NCBI RefSeq assembly: GCF_000179595.2
Contig: NZ_JH556653.1
Location: 732,532 to 796,531, forward strand
Source: Acetivibrio cellulolyticus CD2
GTDB taxonomy: Bacteria > Bacillota > Clostridia > Acetivibrionales > Acetivibrionaceae
DNA length: 64,000 nt
Direction of reading: 5' to 3'
The translations under genes were made by a program, and so were the position numbers. Below the pieces are notes generated by a model. It worked only from the letters and a program-made list of their open reading frames with translations. It ran no database searches and was not told where the DNA came from. Shown in pieces: positions 1 to 8,916 of the stretch; the first letter of the stretch is position 1, and the number at the start of each line of letters is the position of its first letter.

Positions 1-1
1 A

Positions 2-577
2 AAGTCATTGCCAAAAGAGGTTAAAGATAAACCGTGTGTTGCAAAAGAAGGACTTCAATTTTGCAACAGACTTTATAGTATTGAGCATGAGCTTGAAGAT
101 GCGAGCCCAGACGAAAGATATGAAGGCAGACTCAAAAAAAGCAAGCCTATATTGGATGAGTTTTACAAATGGCTCAAGCAGCAAAGACCTCGAATTACAC
201 CTAAGAGTGCCACTGGTAAAGCTGTTAATTATTGTTTGAACCAATGGGATAAGCTTAATAATTACTTACTTGATGGTAGACTTTATTGCGATAATAACAT
301 TTCGGAACGGAGTATAAAAGGATTTGTTATATCACGTAAAAACTTCCTGTTTTGCAATACTCCAAGCGGAGCTACCTCAAGTGCAATGATTTACAGTATT
401 ATTGAAACTTCCAGAGCAAATAATCTTAAGCCTTTTGAATATCTGACTTATTTGCTGGAAACGCTTCCAAATGTAGATGTCAAAGATCAGAGTGTGCTGG
501 ATTCCTTAATGCCTTGGTCGGATGATTTGCCTGAATCCTGCAGACTTAATAATAAGATTTTACAACAGAAGGAGTAG
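2..577 (+). CDS. IS66-family transposase (TnpC), C-terminal part, cut by window edge
   Basis: This is the C-terminal ~190 residues of an IS66-type DDE transposase. The reading frame is open to the window edge, so the start is not visible. Family-typical features are the segment around [18 protein letters not shown] (residues ~96-113 of the visible part), which carries the catalytic-domain Glu, the following FCNTPSGA stretch, and the C-terminal IS66 tail ending in LPW. The stop lies about 30 nt before the element's terminal inverted repeat. Nothing visible suggests inactivation, but the N-terminal half and the accessory genes (tnpA/tnpB) lie outside the window. Function: cut-and-paste transposition of the element whose right end is at 608. 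Confidence 0.93.
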
Positions 578-589
578 TAATTGTAGACG

Positions 590-608
590 GGTTGTATTTT
601 ACGCTTAC
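590..608 (+). mobile_element. Right end (terminal inverted repeat) of the IS66-family element
   Basis: The stretch ending TTTTACGCTTAC at 608 is the reverse complement of the GTAAGCGT-type terminus typical of IS66 elements. It lies about 30 nt downstream of the transposase stop. The host gene resumes at 609. IS66 elements usually make 8-bp target duplications, so 609-616 (atatatgt) would be one copy; the other end is outside the window, so this cannot be confirmed here. Confidence 0.8.
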
Positions 609-1927
609 ATATATGTAAGGTTGTATTTGTACCAACCTGATGACTTGACTATTTTATAGTCAAGTAACCAATTTATATTCCGCATACTGTTACTTAAATA
701 ACTGTTGTAGGTTACCGTTGTATCACTCCAGGCTGATTCAAGGGGATAGGCATCAATTCTAGTAGGGTAAGTCGTTCCAGACGCTTCATACACAAAATAT
801 TCAGCCTTTGTGACAGCGTCAGGATTTATTGTAGTCGGCAGGGAACTGGAATTAAAATTGAATTTTACAAGAGTAACTGCATTGATGCCATACTCGCCGC
901 CACGGTTACCAACATAATTATATGCATCTGCATAAAAATTCTGTGTATTGGGTTGGGCTGCATAAATTGTAGTATCCATGTGGTTGGAGCTGTATACCGA
1001 TAGAATTGGATCGATAACAACAGGGTAAACGGTGGTGGCGCTTTCAAGGAAGTCTTTATCTACCGTTACAGTAAGGACATATGTATTTTCATCTTCAGCA
1101 GGAGATATGGAGAGTTTGTTATTGATAGTAAAGTGCTTGTCGTTGTTTTCATTAGTGCCTTTATATGAATCCCTTGCATCAACCTGCCCCAATACTGATA
1201 CAATCTCTCCTGTAGAAGGATCTTTCAGTGGAATGGAATTGCCACTTTCAAAAGCAGGTACAAGACCATCTGTATTAATTGTAAACTCAAATATATTGTT
1301 GCCTGAATATTTCTCCAATACGATATTTTCCTTTAATCCGGTATATGTAGGGACGTACTGGAGTTTTGTACCTTCGCCGAACACATTGGAATATTCAACT
1401 ACATTTTCAACTTCATTGTTAAAAGAAACCTCTTTATTCTCTGCATAAGCATTGTTAATGTTTCCGGCTGGCGAAAAGGATACTTGGTATTTGTCATCGC
1501 TTAAAAGGACGCCTTCAGCAATGTTTTCAGGGAAATAGGTCTTTATCCGGTTCCCCTTGTTCGTATAGGCAAAACTTTTCCCTTTTATTTTCCTTTTTTT
1601 GCTGTGTGAAACGATTGAATTGTCAATATATTGAATACTGCCGCCATCATCAACATATTTGACCGGAAATTGATAAGTACACACGGTGTGTTGGCCGTCG
1701 GTATTGACAACATCAATGGAATAAAGGTCAGTCTTGCCAATATTGGTGATTCCTTTGACATTATCTGTCTTTAATACTTTTTTAATGTTTTTCGGTACTG
1801 AATCCAGGTCGAATGTTGAAATATTCTCTTCATCTGCAGTTTGAGCTGTAGAAATAACACTGGCCGGTAAAGATGAAAAGCACAGCATAACCATAAGAAA
1901 TAAAGCTAAACTCTTTTTCAAATGCAT
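605..1927 (-). pseudogene. Secreted DNRLRE-domain (RHS-associated type) surface protein, truncated by IS66 insertion
   Basis: The protein starts with a signal peptide (Lys-rich start, hydrophobic core, SxVISTA-type end at ~residue 28). About 290 residues resemble the N-terminal region found ahead of DNRLRE domains in large clostridial wall/RHS-repeat proteins. The start of a DNRLRE-like beta domain follows (DTTIYAAQP..., VTLVKFNFNSSSLP, WSDTTVTYNS). The frame ends abruptly in [10 protein letters not shown]: the last Met and the TAA stop (605-607) are made from the IS66 terminal repeat that begins at 608. Related proteins continue for hundreds of residues, so the gene is interrupted and its remainder should lie beyond the left end of the IS. 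The ATG at 1927 has a GGGGGG-type ribosome binding site. Confidence 0.8.
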
Positions 1928-2371
1928 AACCCCCCATTGTTTAATAGAATTTTAATTTTTTGGACTAAGTAAGAACCCATTTCCAATTTAGTTTTGTAGA
2001 GTTTCAAAGGATTTACCTTTGAAAAAACAGCCTATATGCATATAATAACTGGTTATGAATCGCTACTTAGTGTCATTATAATATAAAAGGACTTAACGTT
2101 TAAACTTATTATAACAAATCACCCTGTCGAAATAAAGGAAATTAAGGAAATAAAGGAAATTAAGGCACCAGTTGAACCAGGTTCAAATGTTTCAGGTTAT
2201 AAAGCTGGGTATCAAAGGCTCAAAAACCTGACAAAAAAGCTTAGACTTGCTGCAATGAATAGTTAACTAAAATCTCTTTCATAGAAATTGCAGAATATTA
2301 ATTCTTTATGATATAATTGTCATGTAGAATTTGTAATCCTCGATATATAGAGTAGCCTTACAAAAAGGAGC
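1928..2371. other. Intergenic region with a possible decayed ORF (2087-2266, +)
   Basis: This 444-nt gap lacks an intact gene. On the plus strand, 2087-2266 is open for 59 codons without a normal start codon. It has a short Lys-Glu-Ile repeat (three KEI units from a tandem ggaaattaa-type repeat at ~2138-2165) followed by a Lys/Arg-rich tail ending LAAMNS. It may be the 3' remnant of a deleted gene. I do not recognise it. Confidence 0.3.
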
Positions 2372-2377
2372 GTGTAT

Positions 2378-2833
2378 ATGAAGAAAAATAGTGAAATAAA
2401 CCCTTTGGCTGTAAAAGATGATGAAGATAATCAGAAAATTCTTTACAAAGATCGACAGTCAGAAAGCTTGGGCAAAAGGTTCGTTTATTTTCTTGTGGGA
2501 TTAGCACTTTTTTGTGGGGGTATTTTTTTGATATTTCAAAATACTACCCTATATACAAATTTTACTCTTCTTGACATAATGGGGTTTACTCCACCTTTTG
2601 GTATTGTTCTTATACCTTTTATCATAGGGGTAGGAGTCTTGTTTTTTAATGAAAAGTCAATTATTGGCTGGTTTTTGACCATATTGGGGTTAGTTACGAT
2701 TGTTTTAGGTATTATTATGGGATTGAAGATATACTTTAAGCCTGTATCACTTTATCAGGGTCTTATAATGTTTGGAATGGCTGCGGCAGGAGCAGGCTTG
2801 ACGCTAAAGGCTATTTACGGGCGAAAATCATAG
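2378..2833 (+). CDS. Small integral membrane protein, function unknown
   Basis: A 151-residue protein with a polar N-terminal tail (~35 residues, many Lys/Asp/Glu). Four predicted membrane helices follow, at about residues 37-54, 67-88, 92-115 and 125-143, and the protein ends in a short basic tail (KAIYGRKS). The start is set at the ATG at 2378 because the ribosome binding site aaaaaggag (2362-2370) is spaced 7 nt from it; the upstream GTG at 2372 would lie on top of the site. No domain is recognised. It stands alone between the IS-disrupted gene and the converging HsdR remnant. Confidence 0.7.
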   Translation: MKKNSEINPLAVKDDEDNQKILYKDRQSESLGKRFVYFLVGLALFCGGIFLIFQNTTLYTNFTLLDIMGFTPPFGIVLIPFIIGVGVLFFNEKSIIGWFLTILGLVTIVLGIIMGLKIYFKPVSLYQGLIMFGMAAAGAGLTLKAIYGRKS

Positions 2834-2926
2834 AATGCCGACATGGAAAGAGCAAAAAAATCGCCCAAAAACCTCATAGGGCAGTTCAAATAGCTTGCTA
2901 TCATAATAGTTAGCTTTCCATCTCCG

Positions 2927-4612
2927 CTAGCTTATAATTCTAGTGGCATTGTCTTTAACCTCATTAACTATATTAACAAATTCCTTTCGCTTATCCTCAT
3001 CGAACAATTTGATAAAGCTTTGGGGCTTGTCAAAAGGCGGTCTGGTAAGCTCAGCTATGCTCTCAACATAACCATTTTGCTCTATATAGTCAATCACTTT
3101 GTTTACAAATGCTATCTGATTTGCATTAAGCTTCTGATCATTTATAAACGAAGAAAAAACTTCCATAGCTGCATTCCTCTCAAGTTTGGCAACCCTTCTT
3201 ACAAGCAATCCAAAGGGTGTATCATGAAAATTCTTTTCATAATCCTCTTTAGTTCCAAGTTCCCCGGTAAATATTTTTTCCAGCATCTTATAATCGCCTT
3301 CACTTAGAGGAATATTGTTTCTCAGTTTGTGAATAGCTATATTATCCTTGTTTTCCTCTATGTATTTGTTGACTTTCAGCTTGTAATTCTCAAAGGTATA
3401 GTCAGATTGGAAGCTTTTCATTACTGTGCGTTCCAGATCTACATCTGCAAGGTTTGTATAAATATAATTGCGCCCGTCTAAGACTGCAAATTTCATAAGC
3501 TCCCTAAGCTCTGTGCGGATTCTTTCAAAATTTAAAATATCGCATTTATCCCAAAACTCATTTTCCCTCACTTCTTTAAGTAATGGTATTTTTCCCTTAA
3601 CCTGAGGAAGTGTAGATTTCTTATCCAAAAGTATCGATACTTTTGAAACAACAGTGTTTTTTAACCGTGTAATGCTTTTATTATCTAATTGGGCAAGCAT
3701 CATGCCATACATCAGATTATCAAATTCAACAGCCTTATCATCATTGTCATCCATAAATACAAGATCTGCAATGTTTTCAATAAGGTCACTCTTATCCTTT
3801 TCAGTAAGGCATAGAAAAGCGTCTTTCATCCTGTATTTATCAACAAATTTACGCTTCAATTGCACATCAACCCTCTCAGGCACCAGTGCTAATATCTGTC
3901 CAACGACTTCATCTATTAATGAATTTCTTAATCTCTGGTATTGTTCTTCACTAAACGCTGAGTCCTGCATGTGAAAAATCAGCCTTACTCTCTTTGCGAA
4001 AATACTTGCCTGTGTTGAAGTATTTGCCGTTGGTTCAATACCATTTTTGTTTTCTCTGAAATACTCGAAATTTCTCAGATAGTCAAAGATATAAAAGTTC
4101 TCTTTATCCTTGCCTTTTCCAAACAAATCCGGCCTAATCCTTGTACCTCTGCCTATCATCTGCCAGAACTTGATTTTTGAACGTACGCGCTTAAAGAACA
4201 CAAGGTTTACAATCTCCCTGACATCGATTCCCGTATCGAGCATGTCTACAGATACTGCAATATGCGGCTCTTTCAACGGATTTTTAAACTGCTTGATTAA
4301 ATCCTGGGCATAATCATCATCACACACAACACGCTTGCAGAATTCGCCATTATACTCAGGATAAAGAATATTAAACCTGTCAACAATATACTGCGCATGA
4401 GTTTTGTTTTGAGCAAATATAATTGTTTTTCCCAACCTATTACCGCTTGCATCCTTCAAACCATTTGTCATAAGATCGTTGATAACGTTATCAACGGTGT
4501 TTTGGTTGAAAATAAATCGATTGATTTCCGGGGCCGGTATCTCGTCCGGCATTTCTCCATCTTCATCGGTAAAATCCTCTTCGTACCTTTCCTTATCCGC
4601 AGTTTTGAATCT
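2927..4612 (-). pseudogene. hsdR: Type I restriction enzyme R subunit (HsdR), C-terminal part only
   Basis: This matches the second helicase lobe and C-terminal region of HsdR of the DEAD/DEAH type. It shows the EDFTDEDGE...PE linker, GKTIIFAQN (motif IV region), IAVSVDMLDTGIDV (motif V), QMIGRGTRIRPDLFG (motif VI) and FYIFDY, then the helical EcoEI_R_C-like C terminus. A translatable ATG lies at 4552, but the same frame continues homologously back to a stop near 4613. The N-terminal nuclease domain, Walker A and DEAD box of lobe 1 are absent, so neither ATP hydrolysis nor cleavage is expected. No hsdM or hsdS is present nearby. About 540 residues remain of the ~800-1000 normal for the family. 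Confidence 0.82.
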
Positions 4613-4910
4613 TTATAATCAGTAATTACGCAAATTTTTATGAAGCTTGTCATAAGATTTTGCCCGGGCAACTACTGAAATGAATAGAAAAGCTGCTGAA
4701 AAGATTACAACCAAAGAGAATTCAGTGTTTAAAGAAGAAACTTTCAAGTACGCAAATAATGATGACATAATTAAGCAATTATATGGACCTTAACAACTTC
4801 CACTTCGATGAATCCATATAACTTTTCGCATTTTCACTATCCTTCATGCACCTTACATACCCTCTCAGCGTTGCATGAACCGCAATTCTAACCATATAAA
4901 AAGGACAGAA
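4613..4910. other. Decayed sequence between HsdR remnant and Fic gene
   Basis: No intact gene is visible. A plus-strand frame (4656-4792, ending QLYGP then stop) and a 38-codon minus-strand frame (4779-4895) are open, but neither has a convincing ribosome binding site or a family match. They look like leftovers of the rearrangement that removed the front of hsdR. Confidence 0.35.
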
Positions 4911-5972
4911 TCACTTCTCATAATCAGTATTTCTGATATATGCTGTGTTTTTCCCCGCTCCAGTCTTTATTATATATCCGTCCTTCAGCAGTCCATTAAG
5001 TGTGACCTCTATTGTTGAAGTGCTTATATCCGGACACTTTTCATGAATATCCCGTTTGGACAGTCTCTTCAAGGTATTTTCAAACAGCAGCCTTATTCTC
5101 TCCGGCTTTGATAAGTTCCGGTTCTTCAGGTGCTCAACTCTTGAAGAAAATTCTTTATATGCACTTAGAATAATCTCCAAATAATACTTAACAAAAGGAA
5201 AATAATTATTTTTTCCTTCATGCCAAAACTGAGAACTTGACTGCAGCACGTCATAATAGGTTTCCTTTGTTTTTTCGATAATCATTTCCATACTTATATA
5301 TTTACCAACTATATATCCTGATCTATACAGTAGCATAAGAGTCAACAGTCTGCTCATCCGTCCATTTCCGTCATTGAACGGATGTATGCATAAGAAGTCC
5401 AAAATAAACATTGGTATTAGGAGCAAAGGGTCATGCTTTTCTTCATTTATTGCCTCAATAAATGTATCCGTCAGCCTTTCCATTGCTTCCGGTGTATCAA
5501 ATGAAGATATTGGCTCAAATCGAATCTTTTTATTGCCTTCAACGTCTGTTTCAGCAATAACGTTATCAGAGTTTTTATACCGTCCTCCAATTGTTGAAGG
5601 ACTGAATTGGTAAAGATCTCGGTGCAGCTGTAAAATAATGTTTGTTCTCGGTGTCATGTAATCATAGTTTTCATGAATCAACTGCAGTACTTCTCTGTAG
5701 CCTGCTATTTCCGATTCCGAACGATTACGAGGTTCAGCCTTGTCTCTAACTATTGCATCAAGGCGCTCATCTGAAGTATATATTCCTTCAATTCTGTTAG
5801 AGGCACCAGTGCTTTGAACTTTTGCAATCTCAAGCATTGAGTTTAAGATGTCCGATTTTGCTTCAATGAATAATTCCTGTTTTCCTTTAAACTCATGTAT
5901 AGCTGATACGAGGTTCATTATTTCGCTGCAAAACAACTCATTTTGTATAATTTTATAGTTAAATCCCCTCAT
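4911..5972 (-). CDS. Fic-domain protein with C-terminal winged-helix region
   Basis: A 353-residue Fic (filamentation induced by cAMP) protein. The hallmark loop HPFNDGNGRMSR begins at residue ~197 and matches HxFx(D/E)GNGRxxR, so AMP transfer (or another nucleotidyl modification) is possible. The SNRIEGI segment near residues 58-64 matches the inhibitory (S/T)xxxE(G/N)-type helix: in N-terminally inhibited Fic proteins this Glu blocks the active site. The C-terminal ~70 residues (LSKPERIRLLF... to ...GYIIKTGAGKNTAYI) look like a winged helix. The ATG at 5972 is chosen over upstream in-frame codons because the sequence before it is a repeat-rich regulatory region rather than coding. The target is unknown. 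Confidence 0.88.
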   Translation of the reverse strand: MRGFNYKIIQNELFCSEIMNLVSAIHEFKGKQELFIEAKSDILNSMLEIAKVQSTGASNRIEGIYTSDERLDAIVRDKAEPRNRSESEIAGYREVLQLIHENYDYMTPRTNIILQLHRDLYQFSPSTIGGRYKNSDNVIAETDVEGNKKIRFEPISSFDTPEAMERLTDTFIEAINEEKHDPLLLIPMFILDFLCIHPFNDGNGRMSRLLTLMLLYRSGYIVGKYISMEMIIEKTKETYYDVLQSSSQFWHEGKNNYFPFVKYYLEIILSAYKEFSSRVEHLKNRNLSKPERIRLLFENTLKRLSKRDIHEKCPDISTSTIEVTLNGLLKDGYIIKTGAGKNTAYIRNTDYEK

Positions 5973-5995
5973 TGTAACACCCACTTTCACATTCT

Positions 5996-6094
5996 TTCTG
6001 CACAACGCACCATGTTTATGCACAATTCTATTACTGTTTTGTGCAGAAGTCAACACAATTATGCACAAAGGAATTTCCATTGTGCATAATTGTG
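5996..6094. promoter_or_regulatory. Cluster of TT(A/C)TGCACAA inverted repeats upstream of the Fic gene
   Basis: Five copies of a 10-bp motif occur here: TTCTGCACAA at 5996-6005, TTATGCACAA at 6016-6025 and 6059-6068, and the inverse form at 6039-6048 and 6080-6089. The pair 5996-6005/6039-6048 is a perfect 10-bp inverted repeat. The arms 6054-6068 and 6080-6094 form a perfect 15-bp inverted repeat with an 11-nt spacer. The cluster sits in the ~120 nt before the Fic start, which suggests an operator array. Autoregulation through the Fic winged helix is inference. Confidence 0.65.
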
Positions 6095-6150
6095 AGCAAA
6101 ATTTATGCAGAACCATTTCAGCCCAAAAGTTTTAACAAAGTATGAGAAAA

Positions 6151-7242
6151 TTAATTCCAACTAAAATCGGCCGGCTTATCAACTACTTCATAGTCTCCTT
6201 CGGTTGATCCCAAGGGAGTTGTCTTTTCAATGGATTGCTTCTCAATATTGTAAACAGCAATCCCTTTTTGACCTGTGAAGTTGTCATCACGAAACCAGTA
6301 GGATAGTAAAATCCTGCTGCTGTCAGGGTTCCATTCTATAAATTTGATCCAAGGGTCCGGTCTTTGGTTGCTGCCCACCTTGTAGCCCAATTTGCCGCTG
6401 TTATCGCAAATATATTGAAACAGAGGAATGTTGTATACTTCTCTGCTTTTAACATTTACAACCAACATTTCGGATTGAATCCTGCCATAAGGATTTGCAA
6501 ACAGCCATTTGTCATCGGGTGACCACCCGATATCACCTATACTATAACTTTCAACAATGCAATTGATTTCCCCATTGTCAATAATCCATAGTTTACCATC
6601 ACCATACCCTGAACCATGAAATTTTGTGAACAGGTATCTATTACCTTTATGACTTTTTACCAGATATTTATTGTTATAGGTCCTTTTAATAATTGAAATA
6701 CTTAAAGCTGCAGAATCCTGAATAGAATTCTCATCCTTAAGGAGCCTGTTCAAAGGCTCAAGGGCATTTTTAATGCCAGGCTTGTTATAATACTCAATAA
6801 CCTTATTTGCACAATACCATCGGATTACGGGATTCTCATGTTTCATTCCTTCACACAGAAATAAAATCGGGTCGGTCTCCTTATTGACGGCTTCTTCCAG
6901 CCAATTAATAGTATCATATGCATATTCTATGCTATCTCCCGATTTTTCTGTAAGTTTATCCCACTTATCTTTATATGTTTTATCATTATCTTTTGCAGGT
7001 GTCGGGCTGGCATAACATGCAGTACTTTCAGGACTGATTGTATTCATAACTGCGGGTGAAGAATTTCCAGTAGGATTTTCAGTAACCTCCATTTTTACCG
7101 GTGTAACCTGTTGTAATTGAATTTCACCCGAGTTACTGTCAGGTGTATCAGTGGAAACCTGTGTGATGTTCCCTTTATTGCTGCATCCGAAAAGTATAAA
7201 AAAGCAACCTGAAATAATTAAATACATTAAAGCTTTTTTCAT
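6151..7242 (-). CDS. Secreted lipoprotein with HEAT-like and beta-propeller-like regions
   Basis: A 363-residue lipoprotein with a Lys start, a hydrophobic segment and the lipobox FGC (Cys at residue ~19). A Ser/Thr/Pro-rich linker (~20-80) follows, then a helical segment with HEAT-repeat look (HENPVIRWYCANKVIEYY) and a C-terminal half with WSPDD and WNPDSSRILLSYW motifs typical of WD40/TolB-like blades. The start at 7242 has AGGAGA upstream; longer frames begin before this site. It lies 31 nt downstream of the DUF4143 ATPase gene on the same strand and may be cotranscribed. The function is unknown. Confidence 0.72.
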   Translation of the reverse strand: MKKALMYLIISGCFFILFGCSNKGNITQVSTDTPDSNSGEIQLQQVTPVKMEVTENPTGNSSPAVMNTISPESTACYASPTPAKDNDKTYKDKWDKLTEKSGDSIEYAYDTINWLEEAVNKETDPILFLCEGMKHENPVIRWYCANKVIEYYNKPGIKNALEPLNRLLKDENSIQDSAALSISIIKRTYNNKYLVKSHKGNRYLFTKFHGSGYGDGKLWIIDNGEINCIVESYSIGDIGWSPDDKWLFANPYGRIQSEMLVVNVKSREVYNIPLFQYICDNSGKLGYKVGSNQRPDPWIKFIEWNPDSSRILLSYWFRDDNFTGQKGIAVYNIEKQSIEKTTPLGSTEGDYEVVDKPADFSWN

Positions 7243-7273
7243 AAAGGTCTCCTGATTCATGTAATATATAACT

Positions 7274-8563
7274 TCAAATACAAAACACAGCATACAGCGG
7301 AACTGCTTTGACCTTATCTGTCATACCAAAGTTCTTTGAAGAAACTCTTATAGGAATAGCATCTCCATACTTCTGACTAAACACTCCAAGACTTTTCGAT
7401 TTGGTATGCTCCCCTTTCTTGACCTCAACACCATATATACGGTTTTCCTTCTGAATCACAAAATCAAGCTCAGCTGAATGTTCACTGCTCCAGTAAAAAA
7501 TATTGTAACCCTTTGCTGTCAATTCCTGTGCAACGTAATTTTCAGTCATAGCACCTACAAATATATTACCATCACCCGAAAGTATACTCTGATGAGAAAT
7601 ACCCGATTTCAAGCCCAAAAGCCCTACGTCACCCATATAAAGCTTGAAGGATGACAAATCAGCATATACTGCTATAGGCTCAAAAGCATGCTCAATCTTC
7701 TGGCATTTCAAAACAACTCCTGCAAGAGACAACCATTCAATAGATACTCCGAATACAGAAGCACTTCCGCCCTTCTGCACAACCTTATACTGAAACTTTT
7801 TATTGTCTTTTGCAAGCTGTGTTGGAATAGAATTATAGCAAGCCCTTATTTTTACGCTTTCTGTATTGCTTGAATATTTCGCCATATCAGCAATATAGTT
7901 ATCTAAAATCTCTTTTTGAATATTAGGAACATCCAATAGCTTTTTGTTTTTATTAAAAGCATTTATACATGCTGGCATACCTCCAATAATAAGATACATG
8001 CGATAGAGTTCAATTGCCTTTTTATGAAGGCCTTCAGGCATAGGTTCCATACCATCAAAACAACGTTTTATCTCTTTAATCAAAAGTTCTTCATTCATAG
8101 CAAAAAGAAATTCCTCAAAGTCAAAGGGATATAGAGTTATTGTTTCCACCTTACCTACAGGAAACGAATAGTTTTGCCTGTTAATTGCAACTCCAAGTAA
8201 ACTTCCTGCAGCAACTATATGAAATTCAGGAGCATCCTCACAGAAATACTTTAAAGATGTAAGAGCACGCTCACAGGATTGTATTTCATCAAGAATAATC
8301 AGAGTCTGCCCTGGAACAATTTCCTCTCCTACTGTCGCTTCAAGATAACGAATTATCTTTTCCGGTGATATTGTTTCTGTAAAATATGAAGCAACTGCAT
8401 AATTTATCTCCAAATTTATATACACTACATTTTTATAATATCGATATCCAAATTCACGCAATATATATGTTTTTCCAACCTGACGAGCACCATTGATTAT
8501 TAATGGCATTCTGTCGGATTTATCTTTCCATTCTAGAAGTTTTTGTTCAATTTTTCTTTTCAT
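7274..8563 (-). CDS. AAA ATPase of the AAA_14/DUF4143 family
   Basis: A 429-residue protein with Walker A GARQVGKT at residues 25-32, Walker B LIILDE near residue 90, an Arg/AGS sensor segment (HIVAAGSLLG), and a C-terminal DUF4143 region. The last part (SSEHSAELDFVIQ...IYGVEVKKG) has the E/D...EVK arrangement seen in PD-(D/E)xK-like folds. Such proteins are widespread, often strain-variable and of unknown role; a link to mobile or toxin-like elements has been suggested. The start is the ATG at 8563, which has a good GGAGGTG site; the upstream TTG overlaps the spacer. A strong promoter lies upstream (8587-8615). Confidence 0.88.
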   Translation of the reverse strand: MKRKIEQKLLEWKDKSDRMPLIINGARQVGKTYILREFGYRYYKNVVYINLEINYAVASYFTETISPEKIIRYLEATVGEEIVPGQTLIILDEIQSCERALTSLKYFCEDAPEFHIVAAGSLLGVAINRQNYSFPVGKVETITLYPFDFEEFLFAMNEELLIKEIKRCFDGMEPMPEGLHKKAIELYRMYLIIGGMPACINAFNKNKKLLDVPNIQKEILDNYIADMAKYSSNTESVKIRACYNSIPTQLAKDNKKFQYKVVQKGGSASVFGVSIEWLSLAGVVLKCQKIEHAFEPIAVYADLSSFKLYMGDVGLLGLKSGISHQSILSGDGNIFVGAMTENYVAQELTAKGYNIFYWSSEHSAELDFVIQKENRIYGVEVKKGEHTKSKSLGVFSQKYGDAIPIRVSSKNFGMTDKVKAVPLYAVFCI

Positions 8564-8586
8564 AGGCAAGCACCTCCAATATCAAA

Positions 8587-8615
8587 ATTATATTCTTCAA
8601 ATATTTTTACGTCAA
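8587..8615 (-). promoter_or_regulatory. SigA-type promoter of the DUF4143 ATPase gene
   Basis: On the minus strand, TTGACG (8610-8615) and TATAAT (8587-8592) are separated by exactly 17 nt, close to the consensus for the housekeeping sigma factor. The -35 box lies inside a long palindrome (8599-8658). Confidence 0.7.
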
Positions 8616-8658
8616 GAAAAATCAGAAAATTCTGATTTTTCTTGACATAAAAATATTT
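8599..8658. repeat. 29-bp near-perfect inverted repeat, 2-nt spacer
   Basis: The arms 8599-8627 and 8630-8658 match with a single mismatch, giving a 60-bp palindrome. Each arm holds a TTGAC(G/A) box, so it overlaps the -35 region of the ATPase promoter. It could be an operator or a hairpin; there is no T-run to make it a clear terminator. Confidence 0.8.
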
Positions 8659-8916
8659 CTCTATAATTTCAACCAAACCAAATAAAGTTGTGGAACTGTA
8701 AAGTATAACTATCTAAAAAAAATAGATATAAACCATAACGTCTTATTTCCCATTTAATTACATTCGCCCATTTCCTCATTTGTTAGGTAACAAGCAGGAC
8801 CTGATGCTGGAAATTCCAGCACCCAATTTTTATAAATAAAGCAGGGGTTTTACCTAATTTATAGAAATACTATTGCAGCTATAATTGTATATTGCTTATA
8901 ATAAAGGAGACCCAAT
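8659..8916. other. Intergenic region between the divergent ATPase and PP2C genes
   Basis: It contains a short perfect hairpin (TGCTGG at 8805-8810 with CCAGCA at 8816-8821) followed by a T-rich stretch, and TATAAT-like boxes at 8880-8885 and 8897-8902. The first of these is a plausible -10 for the PP2C operon; the second is too close to the ribosome binding site. No gene is visible. Confidence 0.4.

Noticed and set aside
2087-2266. Open frame with Lys-Glu-Ile repeats as a gene
   Set aside because: No start codon or ribosome binding site, and no recognised family; kept only as a possible remnant.
4656-4895. Short open frames on both strands between hsdR remnant and Fic gene
   Set aside because: No translation signals or recognisable products; overlapping on opposite strands.
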